Notes: generated from the sequence alone by a model not told the origin. Counted from the stretch's first letter, positions 1 to 6,928 are shown. The stretch: DNA of 12,250 nt from Pseudomonadota bacterium (GCA_023417665.1 JAEZFA010000143.1:1-12250); one strand, 5' to 3'. Numbers and translations are program-made.

Positions 1-33
1 CCCGCGCTCACGCCACCGGGGACACGCGCGAAG

Positions 34-1206
34 ATGGCCGCCTACGGTCTCTATACGCATATCCGCTCCAACCGCGTCCGCTCGACGATCCTGATCGCCG
101 GGCTGTTTATGCTCGTCTATCTGCTGACGTTCGCGGGCGCGCTCATCTTCCGCGCGCTGACCATGGATCGCGCGCCGCTCGACTGGATCTTGTCCAGCGC
201 GTTTCAGGACATGGTCTATGGCGTGCCGTTTGCGACCGTCGGCACGCTGATCTGGCTCATGATCGCCTATCGCTTTCATCAGTCGATGATCGATGCGCAG
301 ACCGGCGCGCATGGCGTGACGCGGCAGGAGGAGCCGAAGCTTTACAATCTGCTGGAGAATCTCTGCATCTCGCGCGGCATTCCGATGCCGAAGCTGAAGA
401 TCACCGAGGATACCGCGCTCAACGCCTACGCCACCGGGCTCAACGAGAAGCAATACACCATTGCAGTGACCCGCGGGCTGATGCAGCGGCTCGACGATGC
501 CGAGATCGAGGCGGTGCTCGCGCATGAACTGACGCATATCCGCAACGGCGACGTGAAGCTGCTCGTTGTCGCGGTCGTCATGGCCGGCATCATCTCCTTC
601 ATCGGCGAAATCACGTTTCGCATGCTGTTCAACACCCGTTCCAGCGGCACGCGCTGGCGCTCGAGTTCGTCGAGCGACCGCAAGGGCGGCGGCGGGGCGA
701 TCGTCGCGATCCTGATCGCGCTCGCGATCATTGCGCTCGCGTGGATCCTTTCCATCGTGATCCGTTTCGCGCTGTCGCGCTCGCGCGAATATCTCGCGGA
801 TGCCGGCGCGGTGGAGCTCACCAAGAATCCCGATGCCATGATCATGGCGCTGCGCAAGATCGAGAACCGCGGCGAGCTTCGCGGCGCGACCTCCGCGGTC
901 ATGGAAATGTGCTTCGACAATCCACATTCGGGCTTTGCGGATCTGTTTTCGACCCATCCTGCGATCGACAAGCGGGTCGAGGCGCTGATCCGCACCGCCG
1001 GCGGCCGCGATCCCGGTCCCATTGCCTTGCCCGAGCCCGACGAGATGGAAACCGCGCGGCAGGCGGAGCCTTCCGAAGTCACCGACGAGCGGCAGCCCGA
1101 ACCGGCCGCCCCGGGGCCGTGGGAACGGCCGAGCCCTGCGCCTGCCCCCGCGCCGCAGGCGGCGTGGGCGCCAGATCCGAGCAAGCCCAATCCCTGGCGG
1201 AGCTAG
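34..1206 (+). CDS. M48 family (HtpX-like) membrane zinc metalloprotease
   Basis: A 390-residue putative integral-membrane zinc endopeptidase, expected to take part in membrane-protein quality control at the inner membrane. The HEXXH motif is seen as HELTH (H164, E165, H168). The likely third zinc ligand is E252 in the following SREYLADAGAV motif, typical of peptidase M48. Hydrophobic segments lie at about 19-40, 62-80, 173-192 and 220-247. A Ser/Gly-rich linker (about 203-221) precedes the last one. Residues from about 330 to the end form a Pro/Ala-rich, probably disordered tail that is not part of the protease core. The start is chosen because MAAYGLYTHI is a familiar beginning of this subfamily. 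The frame stays open to the window edge, so an upstream start cannot be excluded, and no strong ribosome-binding site is seen. In related genomes a lemA gene often precedes this protease, but that would lie outside the window. The family is certain; the substrate is unknown. Confidence 0.93.
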   Translation: MAAYGLYTHIRSNRVRSTILIAGLFMLVYLLTFAGALIFRALTMDRAPLDWILSSAFQDMVYGVPFATVGTLIWLMIAYRFHQSMIDAQTGAHGVTRQEEPKLYNLLENLCISRGIPMPKLKITEDTALNAYATGLNEKQYTIAVTRGLMQRLDDAEIEAVLAHELTHIRNGDVKLLVVAVVMAGIISFIGEITFRMLFNTRSSGTRWRSSSSSDRKGGGGAIVAILIALAIIALAWILSIVIRFALSRSREYLADAGAVELTKNPDAMIMALRKIENRGELRGATSAVMEMCFDNPHSGFADLFSTHPAIDKRVEALIRTAGGRDPGPIALPEPDEMETARQAEPSEVTDERQPEPAAPGPWERPSPAPAPAPQAAWAPDPSKPNPWRS

Positions 1207-1487
1207 CTTCGCGCCGGAGCGGGCGCGCGCGCCGTTTTCAGCCTTCGCAGGACAATGACGATTTCTTCGCGCGTGCAGACGATCGCACCCAGCGCGATCG
1301 CGCGCCGTCGCTCCATCGCGGTGATGTCGTAATGCGGATGCGGCGTCTTCGGCGGTCCCTGATAGACCTGCCGCGAAATGCCGAGCGCGGCCGCGAAACG
1401 ATGCAGTTCGGTTTCGTCGTCCGCAAGCAGGTGCGCCCAGCGCAGTCCCTGCCAGTTCCAGATCGGCGCATCGACATAGACCGTCAT
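1203..1487 (-). CDS. DUF4031 domain-containing protein
   Basis: A 94-residue protein matching the small DUF4031 family over nearly its whole length. It starts MTVYVDAPIW and continues with W-x-G-x-RWAHLLADD (residues about 12-24), a helix with E-L-H-x-F-A, and a P-H-P-H-Y-D-I motif near residues 49-55. A basic stretch then leads into A-x-x-x-GA. These are the conserved features of the family, whose biochemical role is unknown. The last ten residues are Ala/Pro/Arg-rich and probably not conserved. The gene converges on the M48 protease and the two stop codons overlap in CTAG. No Shine-Dalgarno sequence precedes the start. A 12-bp palindrome and the end of a small minus-strand ORF lie just upstream, so translational coupling is possible. 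Confidence 0.85.
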   Translation of the reverse strand: MTVYVDAPIWNWQGLRWAHLLADDETELHRFAAALGISRQVYQGPPKTPHPHYDITAMERRRAIALGAIVCTREEIVIVLRRLKTARAPAPARS

Positions 1488-1492
1488 GCGAC

Positions 1493-1504
1493 GGTTCTAG
1501 AACC
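1493..1504. repeat. 12-bp perfect palindrome upstream of the DUF4031 start
   Basis: GGTTCTAGAACC is a perfect 12-bp palindrome whose near edge lies 5 nt upstream of the DUF4031 start codon. It also contains the stop codon of the minus-strand small ORF candidate at 1497-1604. A palindrome so close to a start could be an operator for a dimeric regulator, but no known consensus is recognised and chance is possible. Confidence 0.4.
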
Positions 1505-1604
1505 CGAAGCCCCGGAACAAAAGCGGGTTGTAGCGGTTGTCAGGCGAACTCGGTACGGAAGCAGGGCAGTCTTGCCGGCTTCCCGCGAAGGGGATCGGAG
1601 CCAT
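1497..1604 (-). CDS. candidate 35-residue small ORF, possible leader of DUF4031
   Basis: The minus strand holds an ATG-initiated 35-codon ORF ending in the sequence RYNPLLFRGFGF, followed by TAG. Its stop lies 9 nt before the DUF4031 start, which has no ribosome-binding site of its own. That spacing would allow coupled translation. An AGGCGG stretch a few bases upstream of the ATG could serve as a weak ribosome-binding site. The start codon overlaps, on the opposite strand, the ATG of the plus-strand small ORF, the two sharing CATG. Third-position composition is mixed and no domain or signal is recognised. It is listed as a candidate only, because an ORF this short can arise by chance. Confidence 0.25.
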   Translation of the reverse strand: MAPIPFAGSRQDCPASVPSSPDNRYNPLLFRGFGF

Positions 1605-1743
1605 GCGCCGCCTGACCACAGTTCCCGCCGTTCTGGTCGATTTCTCGCTGATCGCAGGACTTGCCGTGAGCGGCATGTTTCTCGTGTTCGCGCTGCTTTA
1701 TCTCACCGCGGCCATCGGCCGGGTCGATCCTTATCTGCTCTGA
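1603..1743 (+). CDS. small single-pass membrane peptide, hypothetical
   Basis: A 46-residue peptide beginning MRRLTTVPAV. It has a short basic N-terminus and one long hydrophobic stretch at about residues 8-39, ending GRVDPYLL. It is therefore expected to be an inner-membrane peptide of one or possibly two short helices. The start at 1603 is preferred over an in-frame start at 1537 because GGAG lies at 1597-1600, directly before it, and because the extra N-terminal residues look non-coding. The codons are biased to G/C at the third position, in line with neighbouring genes. Its stop abuts the stop of the convergent SleB-type hydrolase with no spacer. No family is recognised and the function is unknown. 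Confidence 0.5.
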   Translation: MRRLTTVPAVLVDFSLIAGLAVSGMFLVFALLYLTAAIGRVDPYLL

Positions 1744-2874
1744 TTATTTTCCGGCAGTAAGGGTCGTTTCTTCCACGTCCCATTCCGGCGGGAAGAAGAA
1801 GGTGTGCGCGCCGATGCGAGCCATCTTCCGCATCTTCCGGGCCCAATAGGGCCGCACATAATAAGCGTGATAGTGCGTCGCCTTGCCGACGTCATCGAGA
1901 TAGTTCTTGCCGTCGAGCGCGTCGTTCGCGAGCCGGTCGGCCAGCGACCATGAACTCTTGTCGTTCACGATGTCGGGGATTCCATCGCAGGCAAAGGTGA
2001 ACTGACAGGACAAATGACGATGCCTGTTCTGGTACACCACGCCGCAGATGTCGTTCGGGTAATAGCCGGAGAAGGCGCGGTTGATGACGACCTGCGCCAC
2101 CGCGATCTGGCCGCGCTCGGGCTCCGAACGCGCTTCGAAATAGATCGCTTCGGCAAGGCACTTCGCCGCTTTGGTGCGGCTTGCGCCCGAGAGTTTCAGC
2201 CGCTCCGCCGGCGTCAGCTTGCGCGTGGAATGGATCGGGGCATCGGGTGAATCGTCGGGCACCACGGCCGGCGCGACATACTGGCGATGCTTGAAGGCGC
2301 CGGGCGGCAGTGCCGCGGCGTCCGTTTCGAACAGAAGGCTCGCGAAGTCGAGGAGCTTCGCCGGACTTGCCGGCGGCAGATCGGTGGCGTGCGCAAGGCT
2401 GCCCGCGCGGTCGGCGCGCGGCTCGTCGTCGGTGTCGAACAGCGCCGTCGGATTGTCGGCCTTCGGCGCGATATCGAGCGACATCGCGATGTCGTTCGGC
2501 AGGAAGGTAACCGGCACGCGAACCAGATCGAGGCGGTCCGCCTTGTTCTTGCGTTCGACCGCCGTCGGGATCGACCTGGCCGCGGGCTGGATCGCGCCGG
2601 TAATGTCTGGACCGGCCTGCGGTGCCGCGCGCAACGGATTGTCGGGCAGGGCGAAGAAATTGTTCTGGGGCAGCGAGAGCGTCGCGGTGCGGAGTGAGGA
2701 CAGCGCGCCTTGCATCAGGTGGGCGCGGGCGCGTTCGCCGAGATTGGCTTCCCGCGCCAGCAGGCTGCCGAGATCCTGATAGGCGGCCTGGGTTGTGCCG
2801 AGAAGAAAGAGCGCGGGCACCAGCGCAACGCGCAAAGAAGAAGACCGCTTCCGCGGTTCTGGCCGGCGACTCAT
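1744..2874 (-). CDS. SleB-type cell wall hydrolase (Hydrolase_2 family)
   Basis: A 376-residue envelope protein with a C-terminal SleB/Hydrolase_2 domain at about residues 236-360. This family contains peptidoglycan lytic enzymes related to the spore-cortex hydrolase SleB, and in proteobacteria it is thought to act on periplasmic murein. The domain shows KCLAEAIYFEARSE (about 238-251) with the expected catalytic glutamate at E242. It continues with AQVVINRAFS, then YYPNDICGVVYQN, then the CQFTFACDG block (about 290-298). Conserved ATHYHAYYV follows near 332-340. Residues about 14-31 form an uncleaved signal anchor or signal peptide after a basic start. Residues about 45-230 are low-complexity and probably a linker. 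It is the last gene of the minus-strand series, 54 nt after meaB. The start is ATG at 2874 with AGGG a few bases upstream. The family is clear; the exact bond cleaved is not shown by sequence. Confidence 0.9.
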   Translation of the reverse strand: MSRRPEPRKRSSSLRVALVPALFLLGTTQAAYQDLGSLLAREANLGERARAHLMQGALSSLRTATLSLPQNNFFALPDNPLRAAPQAGPDITGAIQPAARSIPTAVERKNKADRLDLVRVPVTFLPNDIAMSLDIAPKADNPTALFDTDDEPRADRAGSLAHATDLPPASPAKLLDFASLLFETDAAALPPGAFKHRQYVAPAVVPDDSPDAPIHSTRKLTPAERLKLSGASRTKAAKCLAEAIYFEARSEPERGQIAVAQVVINRAFSGYYPNDICGVVYQNRHRHLSCQFTFACDGIPDIVNDKSSWSLADRLANDALDGKNYLDDVGKATHYHAYYVRPYWARKMRKMARIGAHTFFFPPEWDVEETTLTAGK

Positions 2875-2889
2875 GACACCCTACGCAAC

Positions 2890-2906
2890 GCTTACTGATC
2901 GTAAGC
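2890..2906. repeat. small inverted repeat between meaB and the cell wall hydrolase gene
   Basis: GCTTAC and GTAAGC form a 6-bp stem around a TGATC loop in the 54-nt gap between meaB and the hydrolase gene. There is no T-run, so it is not a standard terminator. It could be a regulator site or an mRNA hairpin just upstream of the hydrolase start, or chance. Confidence 0.3.
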
Positions 2907-2928
2907 CATGACTATTGCGTGAACAGGG

Positions 2929-3867
2929 TTATTGGCGGGTTAACGGATTGAGCCGCTTTCGAAGCGCTTCGGCGAGCACCGCTTCGCGGGAGAAGGGCCC
3001 TTGCGCCGGAACGTCGATGCCGCGCGAGGCCTCCAGTCCTTCGGAGCCGAAGCGGGCCTTGATCGCCTCGTCCACCCATGCGGCCTGTTGCGCGCGTTGT
3101 TTCTGCTCGTGGCGGCCATCCTCGCGAAGATACGCGGCATGCGCGTCGATCGTTTCCTCAAGCCGGTCGAGGCCTTCGCCGCTGGTGGCCGAAATCATCA
3201 CGACCGGAGCCTGCCACGCGCCGCGCGCGGAAAGGCCGAGCGCGCCTTCCACGTCGGCGCGTGCGCGTCGTGCGGCGGCGCCCATGTCGCTTTTGGTGAC
3301 GGCCACGACATCCGGCAATTCCATCACGCCCGCCTTCATGAACTGCAGCGAGTCGCCCGCACCCGGCTGGATGCAGAGCAGCACCGTGTCCGCGATGCCC
3401 GCAATGTCGGATTCCGACTGGCCGATGCCGACGGTTTCCACGATCACGCGATCATAGAGCGCGCGCATCAAAACAGCGGCGGCGATCGTCTCGTTGGAAA
3501 TGCCGCCGAGCCGGTCGCGTGCCGCCATCGAGCGCACGAACACGCCCTTGTCGTCGGGGTTCGTGGTCATGCGCGCACGGTCGCCGAGCAGGGCGCCGCC
3601 GGTCGCCTTGGAAGAAGGGTCCACCGCGATCACCGCGATGGTCTGGTTCGCGGCCCGCGCGCGCGCAATCAATGCGTTGATGAGCGTCGATTTGCCGACG
3701 CCGGGCGTGCCGGTCAGGCCGAGGATGTGTCCCCGGGGGCTGGCGCAGGCTTCGTCGAGGAGGGCGGCGAGCGCCGGCGAGTTGGCTTCGGTTTCGATCG
3801 CGGCAAGCGCGCGGGCGAGCATCGCCTTGCCGCCGCCGCGCAGTTCCGTGAGCGAAGGTACGCCCAT
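2929..3867 (-). CDS. meaB: methylmalonyl-CoA mutase-associated GTPase MeaB (ArgK family)
   Basis: A 312-residue G3E-family P-loop GTPase of the MeaB/ArgK type. It protects and reloads adenosylcobalamin-dependent methylmalonyl-CoA mutase, which joins propionate and odd-chain or branched-chain breakdown to the TCA cycle through succinyl-CoA. Visible motifs are the Walker A GTPGVGKST (about 53-61), the family stretch AVDPSSKATGGALLGDRARM (about 81-100), ETVGIGQSE (about 144-152) and the base-recognition motif TKSD (about 191-194). The C-terminal helical dimerisation part ends LNPLTRQ. The frame is open to 4017 inside ppdK, but the start at 3867 is chosen because MGVPSLTELRGGGK is the usual N-terminus and it avoids a 140-nt overlap with ppdK. 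It begins 10 nt after the ppdK stop, so the two are probably co-transcribed. No mutase gene is present here, so the partner must be elsewhere. Confidence 0.94.
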   Translation of the reverse strand: MGVPSLTELRGGGKAMLARALAAIETEANSPALAALLDEACASPRGHILGLTGTPGVGKSTLINALIARARAANQTIAVIAVDPSSKATGGALLGDRARMTTNPDDKGVFVRSMAARDRLGGISNETIAAAVLMRALYDRVIVETVGIGQSESDIAGIADTVLLCIQPGAGDSLQFMKAGVMELPDVVAVTKSDMGAAARRARADVEGALGLSARGAWQAPVVMISATSGEGLDRLEETIDAHAAYLREDGRHEQKQRAQQAAWVDEAIKARFGSEGLEASRGIDVPAQGPFSREAVLAEALRKRLNPLTRQ

Positions 3868-3877
3868 TTGCGTCTCG

Positions 3878-6556
3878 CTACGCCTCGCTGACGAGATCTT
3901 TGCCGAGCGCGGCCTGCGCTGCGGCGAGCCGGGCAATCGGTACGCGGAAAGGAGAGCAGGAAACATAGTCGAGCCCGGTTTGGTGACAGAAGGCGACCGA
4001 TGCCGGATCGCCGCCATGTTCGCCGCAGATGCCGAGCTTGATGTCGGGCCGTGACTTCCGCCCGCGCTCGACGCCGATCTTCACGAGTTCGCCGACGCCG
4101 CCGCGGTCGATCGAGATGAAGGGGTCGATCGGGATGATGCCTTTGGCAAGATAAGTGTTGAGGAAGATCGCCGCGTCGTCGCGCGAGATTCCGAACGCGG
4201 TCTGCGTCAGGTCGTTGGTGCCGAAGGAGAAGAACTCCGCGGTTTGCGCGATCTCTTCCGCGCGCAGGCAGGCGCGCGGCAGCTCGATCATGGTGCCGAC
4301 CTGATATTCGATCTTCGATTTCGTCTCGGCCTGCACCGCTTCCGCCATGGCGTCGATGCGGGCCTTCACGATGTCGAATTCGGCTTTGGTGGTGATCAAG
4401 GGCACCATGATTTCCGGCACCACCGGCGCGCCGGTGGTTTTTCCAGCCTGCACCGCGGCCTCGAAGATCGCGCGGGCTTGCATCTCCGCAATTTCCGGGA
4501 ATGCGATGGCAAGCCGGCAGCCGCGGAAGCCGAGCATCGGATTGAACTCGGAAAGCTCCGCCTTGCGCGCGGCAAGCTTCTTCACGTCGGTGCCGAGGGC
4601 TGCAGCGACTTCCGCCATGTCCTTGTCGGTATGGGGAAGGAATTCGTGCAGCGGCGGATCGAGCAGCCGGATCGTGACCGGCAGCCCCTTCATGGTTTCG
4701 AACAACGCGGTGAAATCCGAGCGCTGCGCGGGCAGGAGCTTGTCGAGCGCCTTGCGGCGGCTCTTTTCGTCGTCGGCCAGGATCATCTCGCGCACCGCAA
4801 GAATCCGGTCGTCGTCGAAAAACATGTGCTCGGTGCGGCAGAGCCCGATGCCCTCGGCGCCGAAATTGCGCGCCGCCTTGGCATCCCCCGGCGTATCGGC
4901 ATTGGCGCGCACGCCGAGCTTGCGCACTTTGTCGGCCCATTCCATCAGGGTCGCGAATTCGCCGGTCAGTTCCGGCTCGGTCATCGGCACGCGGCCCTGC
5001 AATACCTGGCCCTGCGCGCCGTCTATCGTGATGATGTCGCCCGCCTTCAGCGTGACCGGGCCGACGCTCATGGTCTTTGCGTTGTAATCGATGCGGATCG
5101 AGCCGGCACCCGAGACGCAGGGCTTGCCCATGCCGCGCGCGACCACGGCCGCATGCGAGGTCATGCCGCCGCGCGTGGTGAGAATGCCTTCGGCGGCATG
5201 CATGCCGTGAATGTCTTCCGGCGACGTCTCGACGCGCACCAGAATGACCTTGCGGCCCGCGCCTTTCGCGCTTTCCGCCTCGTCAGCGGAGAACACGATC
5301 TCGCCCGATGCAGCACCCGGCGAAGCGGGCAGGCCGGTCGCGATCACCTTGCGCTCGGCCTTGGGGTCGATGGTCGGATGCAGCAACTGATCGAGCGCGC
5401 CGGCTTCGATGCGGTTAATCGCCTGCTCCTTGGTGATGACGCCTTCGCTCGCCATTTCGACTGCGATGCGCAGCGAAGCCTTCGCGGTGCGCTTGCCCGA
5501 GCGGGTCTGCAGCATCCACAGCTTCGATTTCTCGACCGTGAATTCGATGTCCTGCATGTCGGCGTAGTGTTTCTCGAGCTTCGCGAAGATGTCTTCGAGC
5601 TGCGCGAAAGTCTGCGGCATGACCTCTTCGAGCGAAGGCTTGTCGGAGCCCGCTTCCTCGCGCGCGATCCGTGTCAGGTTCTGCGGCGTGCGGATGCCGG
5701 CCACGACGTCCTCGCCCTGCGCGTTGACAAGGAATTCGCCGTAGAACTCCTTCTTGCCGGTCGAAGGATTGCGCGTGAAGGCAACGCCGGTCGCGGAATC
5801 TTCGCCCATGTTGCCGAACACCATGGCCTGCACGTTGACGGCGGTGCCCCAGGATTCGGGAATGCCGTGCAGGCGGCGATAGGTGACGGCCCGCGCATTC
5901 ATCCACGAGCCGAACACCGCGCCGATCGCGCCCCAGAGCTGCTGGTGCGGGTCCTGCGGAAACGGCTTGCCGGTTTCTTCCTGCACGCGGGCTTTGTAGC
6001 GCGCAATGACATCGGTCCAGTCGTCGGCGACAAGGTCCGTGTCGAGCACGTAGCCCTTCTGGTCCTTGTAGTCCTCGAGAATGTCCTCGAAGTTGTGATG
6101 ATCGACGTCGAGCACTACGGTCGAATACATCTGGATGAAGCGGCGATAGGAATCATAAGCGAAGCGCCGGTCGTTCGCGGATTTCGCGAGCGCCTCGACC
6201 GTCCCGTCGTTGAGGCCGAGATTCAAGACCGTGTCCATCATGCCCGGCATCGCCGCGCGCGCGCCGGAGCGCACGGAGACGAGCAGAGGGTTCTCGTCGC
6301 TGCCGAATTTGCGGCCAGTGATTTTTTCGACGCCCGCAAGTGCGGCTTCAACTTCCGCCTTCAGTCCATCGGGATAGCTGTTGCCGTTCGAATAATAGTG
6401 AACGCAGGCTTCCGTCGTGATGGTGAAGCCGGGCGGCACCGGCAGCCCAAGGTTCGACATCTCGGCGAGGTTCGCACCCTTCCCGCCGAGTAACTCCTTC
6501 ATTCCGCTTTTGCCCTCAGCTTTGCCGTCGCCGAAGCTGTAAACCCATTTCGTCAT
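3878..6556 (-). CDS. ppdK: pyruvate, phosphate dikinase
   Basis: A full-length 892-residue cytosolic enzyme that interconverts pyruvate + ATP + phosphate with PEP + AMP + pyrophosphate. It supports gluconeogenesis from pyruvate or acts in glycolysis, depending on conditions. The N-terminal ATP-grasp region spans about 1-350, starting with GGKGANLAEMSNLGLPVPPGF. The swivelling phosphohistidine domain carries GGMTSHAAVVARG with catalytic H468. T466, two residues before it, is the position phosphorylated by PPDK regulatory protein in characterised enzymes. The C-terminal PEP/pyruvate barrel runs from about 530 to 880. It contains GLCRTEHMFF, a GFRGCRLAI block, and CGEHGGDPAS with the catalytic cysteine at about C844. 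The start at 6556 fits the usual MTKWVYSFG N-terminus, and GGAA lies 7 nt upstream. The start codon overlaps a TGA of another frame as ATGA. A structured leader lies upstream and meaB follows closely. Confidence 0.97.
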   Translation of the reverse strand: MTKWVYSFGDGKAEGKSGMKELLGGKGANLAEMSNLGLPVPPGFTITTEACVHYYSNGNSYPDGLKAEVEAALAGVEKITGRKFGSDENPLLVSVRSGARAAMPGMMDTVLNLGLNDGTVEALAKSANDRRFAYDSYRRFIQMYSTVVLDVDHHNFEDILEDYKDQKGYVLDTDLVADDWTDVIARYKARVQEETGKPFPQDPHQQLWGAIGAVFGSWMNARAVTYRRLHGIPESWGTAVNVQAMVFGNMGEDSATGVAFTRNPSTGKKEFYGEFLVNAQGEDVVAGIRTPQNLTRIAREEAGSDKPSLEEVMPQTFAQLEDIFAKLEKHYADMQDIEFTVEKSKLWMLQTRSGKRTAKASLRIAVEMASEGVITKEQAINRIEAGALDQLLHPTIDPKAERKVIATGLPASPGAASGEIVFSADEAESAKGAGRKVILVRVETSPEDIHGMHAAEGILTTRGGMTSHAAVVARGMGKPCVSGAGSIRIDYNAKTMSVGPVTLKAGDIITIDGAQGQVLQGRVPMTEPELTGEFATLMEWADKVRKLGVRANADTPGDAKAARNFGAEGIGLCRTEHMFFDDDRILAVREMILADDEKSRRKALDKLLPAQRSDFTALFETMKGLPVTIRLLDPPLHEFLPHTDKDMAEVAAALGTDVKKLAARKAELSEFNPMLGFRGCRLAIAFPEIAEMQARAIFEAAVQAGKTTGAPVVPEIMVPLITTKAEFDIVKARIDAMAEAVQAETKSKIEYQVGTMIELPRACLRAEEIAQTAEFFSFGTNDLTQTAFGISRDDAAIFLNTYLAKGIIPIDPFISIDRGGVGELVKIGVERGRKSRPDIKLGICGEHGGDPASVAFCHQTGLDYVSCSPFRVPIARLAAAQAALGKDLVSEA

Positions 6557-6612
6557 GCGGGAATTCCGGAGGCTGAAATACGCGAGGCGAAAGGCTTAGC
6601 CGCTCGGCCCGT

Positions 6613-6627
6613 GCGCTGCAACAGCGC
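6613..6627. repeat. 6-bp stem hairpin in the ppdK leader
   Basis: GCGCTG and CAGCGC form a perfect 6-bp stem around a 3-nt loop, 57 nt or more upstream of the ppdK start. It lies between the large nested inverted repeat and the gene. No T-run follows on either strand. It may be part of a structured 5' leader, or chance in GC-rich DNA. Confidence 0.35.
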
Positions 6628-6644
6628 CATCCGCAACACATCGT

Positions 6645-6709
6645 CCGCATCCGAAAGGGCACTGGAATCGCCGCTTTGGCGGCGATTCTTCCTGCAGGAT
6701 CGGATGCGG
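6645..6709. repeat. nested inverted repeat in the DUF3096-ppdK intergenic region
   Basis: Two perfect 10-bp inverted repeats are nested. The outer arms are CCGCATCCGA (6645-6654) and TCGGATGCGG (6700-6709). The inner arms are GAATCGCCGC (6665-6674) and GCGGCGATTC (6679-6688), with a 4-nt loop. A further 10-bp palindrome, TCCTGCAGGA, fills 6690-6699 on one side of the internal loop. As RNA this would give a long stem with an internal loop, or a branched structure. There is no T-run on the minus strand, so it is not a canonical terminator for DUF3096. It lies about 90-150 nt upstream of the ppdK start. It could be a structured ppdK leader or a dispersed palindromic element. Confidence 0.65.
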
Positions 6710-6752
6710 TTCGTGGTGGGTGAGCGGGTGGCTCGCGCGGCGGCGGCAACCG

Positions 6753-6890
6753 TCAGCGGATCAGGCCGGTGATGCCGATGATGATGAGATAGATCGCGAC
6801 GATGAAATTCAGCAGCCGCGGCATGATGAGGATCAGGACGCCGGCGACGAGCGCCACGAGCGGCTGGAGCGTAATCAGGTTGACGGTCAT
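6753..6890 (-). CDS. DUF3096 domain-containing small membrane protein
   Basis: A 45-residue membrane peptide, missed by usual length cut-offs. It begins MTVNLITLQPLVALVAGV and contains LILIMPRLLNFIVAIYLIIIG, written here in two overlapping parts: LILIMPRLLNF and FIVAIYLIIIG. The paired hydrophobic helices (about 8-23 and 28-43) separated by a conserved PRLLN turn are the signature of the DUF3096 family, whose function is unknown. The call is supported by a clear ribosome-binding site (GGAGG, 5 nt before the ATG) and by full agreement with the family's size. It sits between the terminator-like hairpin that follows the methyltransferase and the ppdK leader, in the same direction as both. It is likely an inner-membrane peptide; no role can be inferred from its neighbours. 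Confidence 0.85.
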   Translation of the reverse strand: MTVNLITLQPLVALVAGVLILIMPRLLNFIVAIYLIIIGITGLIR

Positions 6891-6895
6891 GAAAG

Positions 6896-6900
6896 CCTCC
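6896..6900 (-). promoter_or_regulatory. ribosome-binding site of the DUF3096 gene
   Basis: The minus strand reads GGAGG followed by CTTTC and ATG. This near-perfect Shine-Dalgarno sequence at ideal spacing is the strongest one seen in the window. It is the main support for the 45-codon DUF3096 gene being translated. Confidence 0.8.
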
Positions 6901-6904
6901 GCGG

Positions 6905-6928
6905 AAAAACACCCGCGTGAACGCGGGC
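6905..6928 (-). terminator. Rho-independent terminator-like hairpin after the glyS-methyltransferase unit
   Basis: On the minus strand CCCGCG and CGCGGG pair around a TTCA loop, with one more possible G-U pair at the base. TG and five T residues follow. It lies 37-60 nt beyond the methyltransferase stop and would end the glyS transcript. The T-run finishes only 4 nt before the Shine-Dalgarno sequence of DUF3096. That leaves no room for a separate promoter between them, so it could also work as an attenuator in a DUF3096 leader. Confidence 0.65.

Noticed and set aside
741..1760. 339-codon plus-strand open frame crossing the M48, DUF4031 and small-ORF region
   Set aside because: It overlaps the M48 protease in another frame and is antisense to DUF4031. 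It is Arg/Ser-rich without any motif.
2929..2943. CtrA-like box (TTAA-N7-ATAA on the minus strand) upstream of the SleB-type hydrolase
   Set aside because: It matches the TTAA-N7-TTAA consensus at only 7 of 8 bases and coincides with the last codons and stop of meaB, so it is weak evidence on its own.
3868..4017. N-terminal extension of MeaB into ppdK
   Set aside because: The 50 extra residues are the shadow of the ppdK C-terminus. The family's usual N-terminus starts at 3867.
4244..6493. 749-codon plus-strand open frame
   Set aside because: It lies entirely antisense to ppdK, whose motifs are complete. The translation is rich in Arg, His and Ala, typical of a GC-rich shadow frame.
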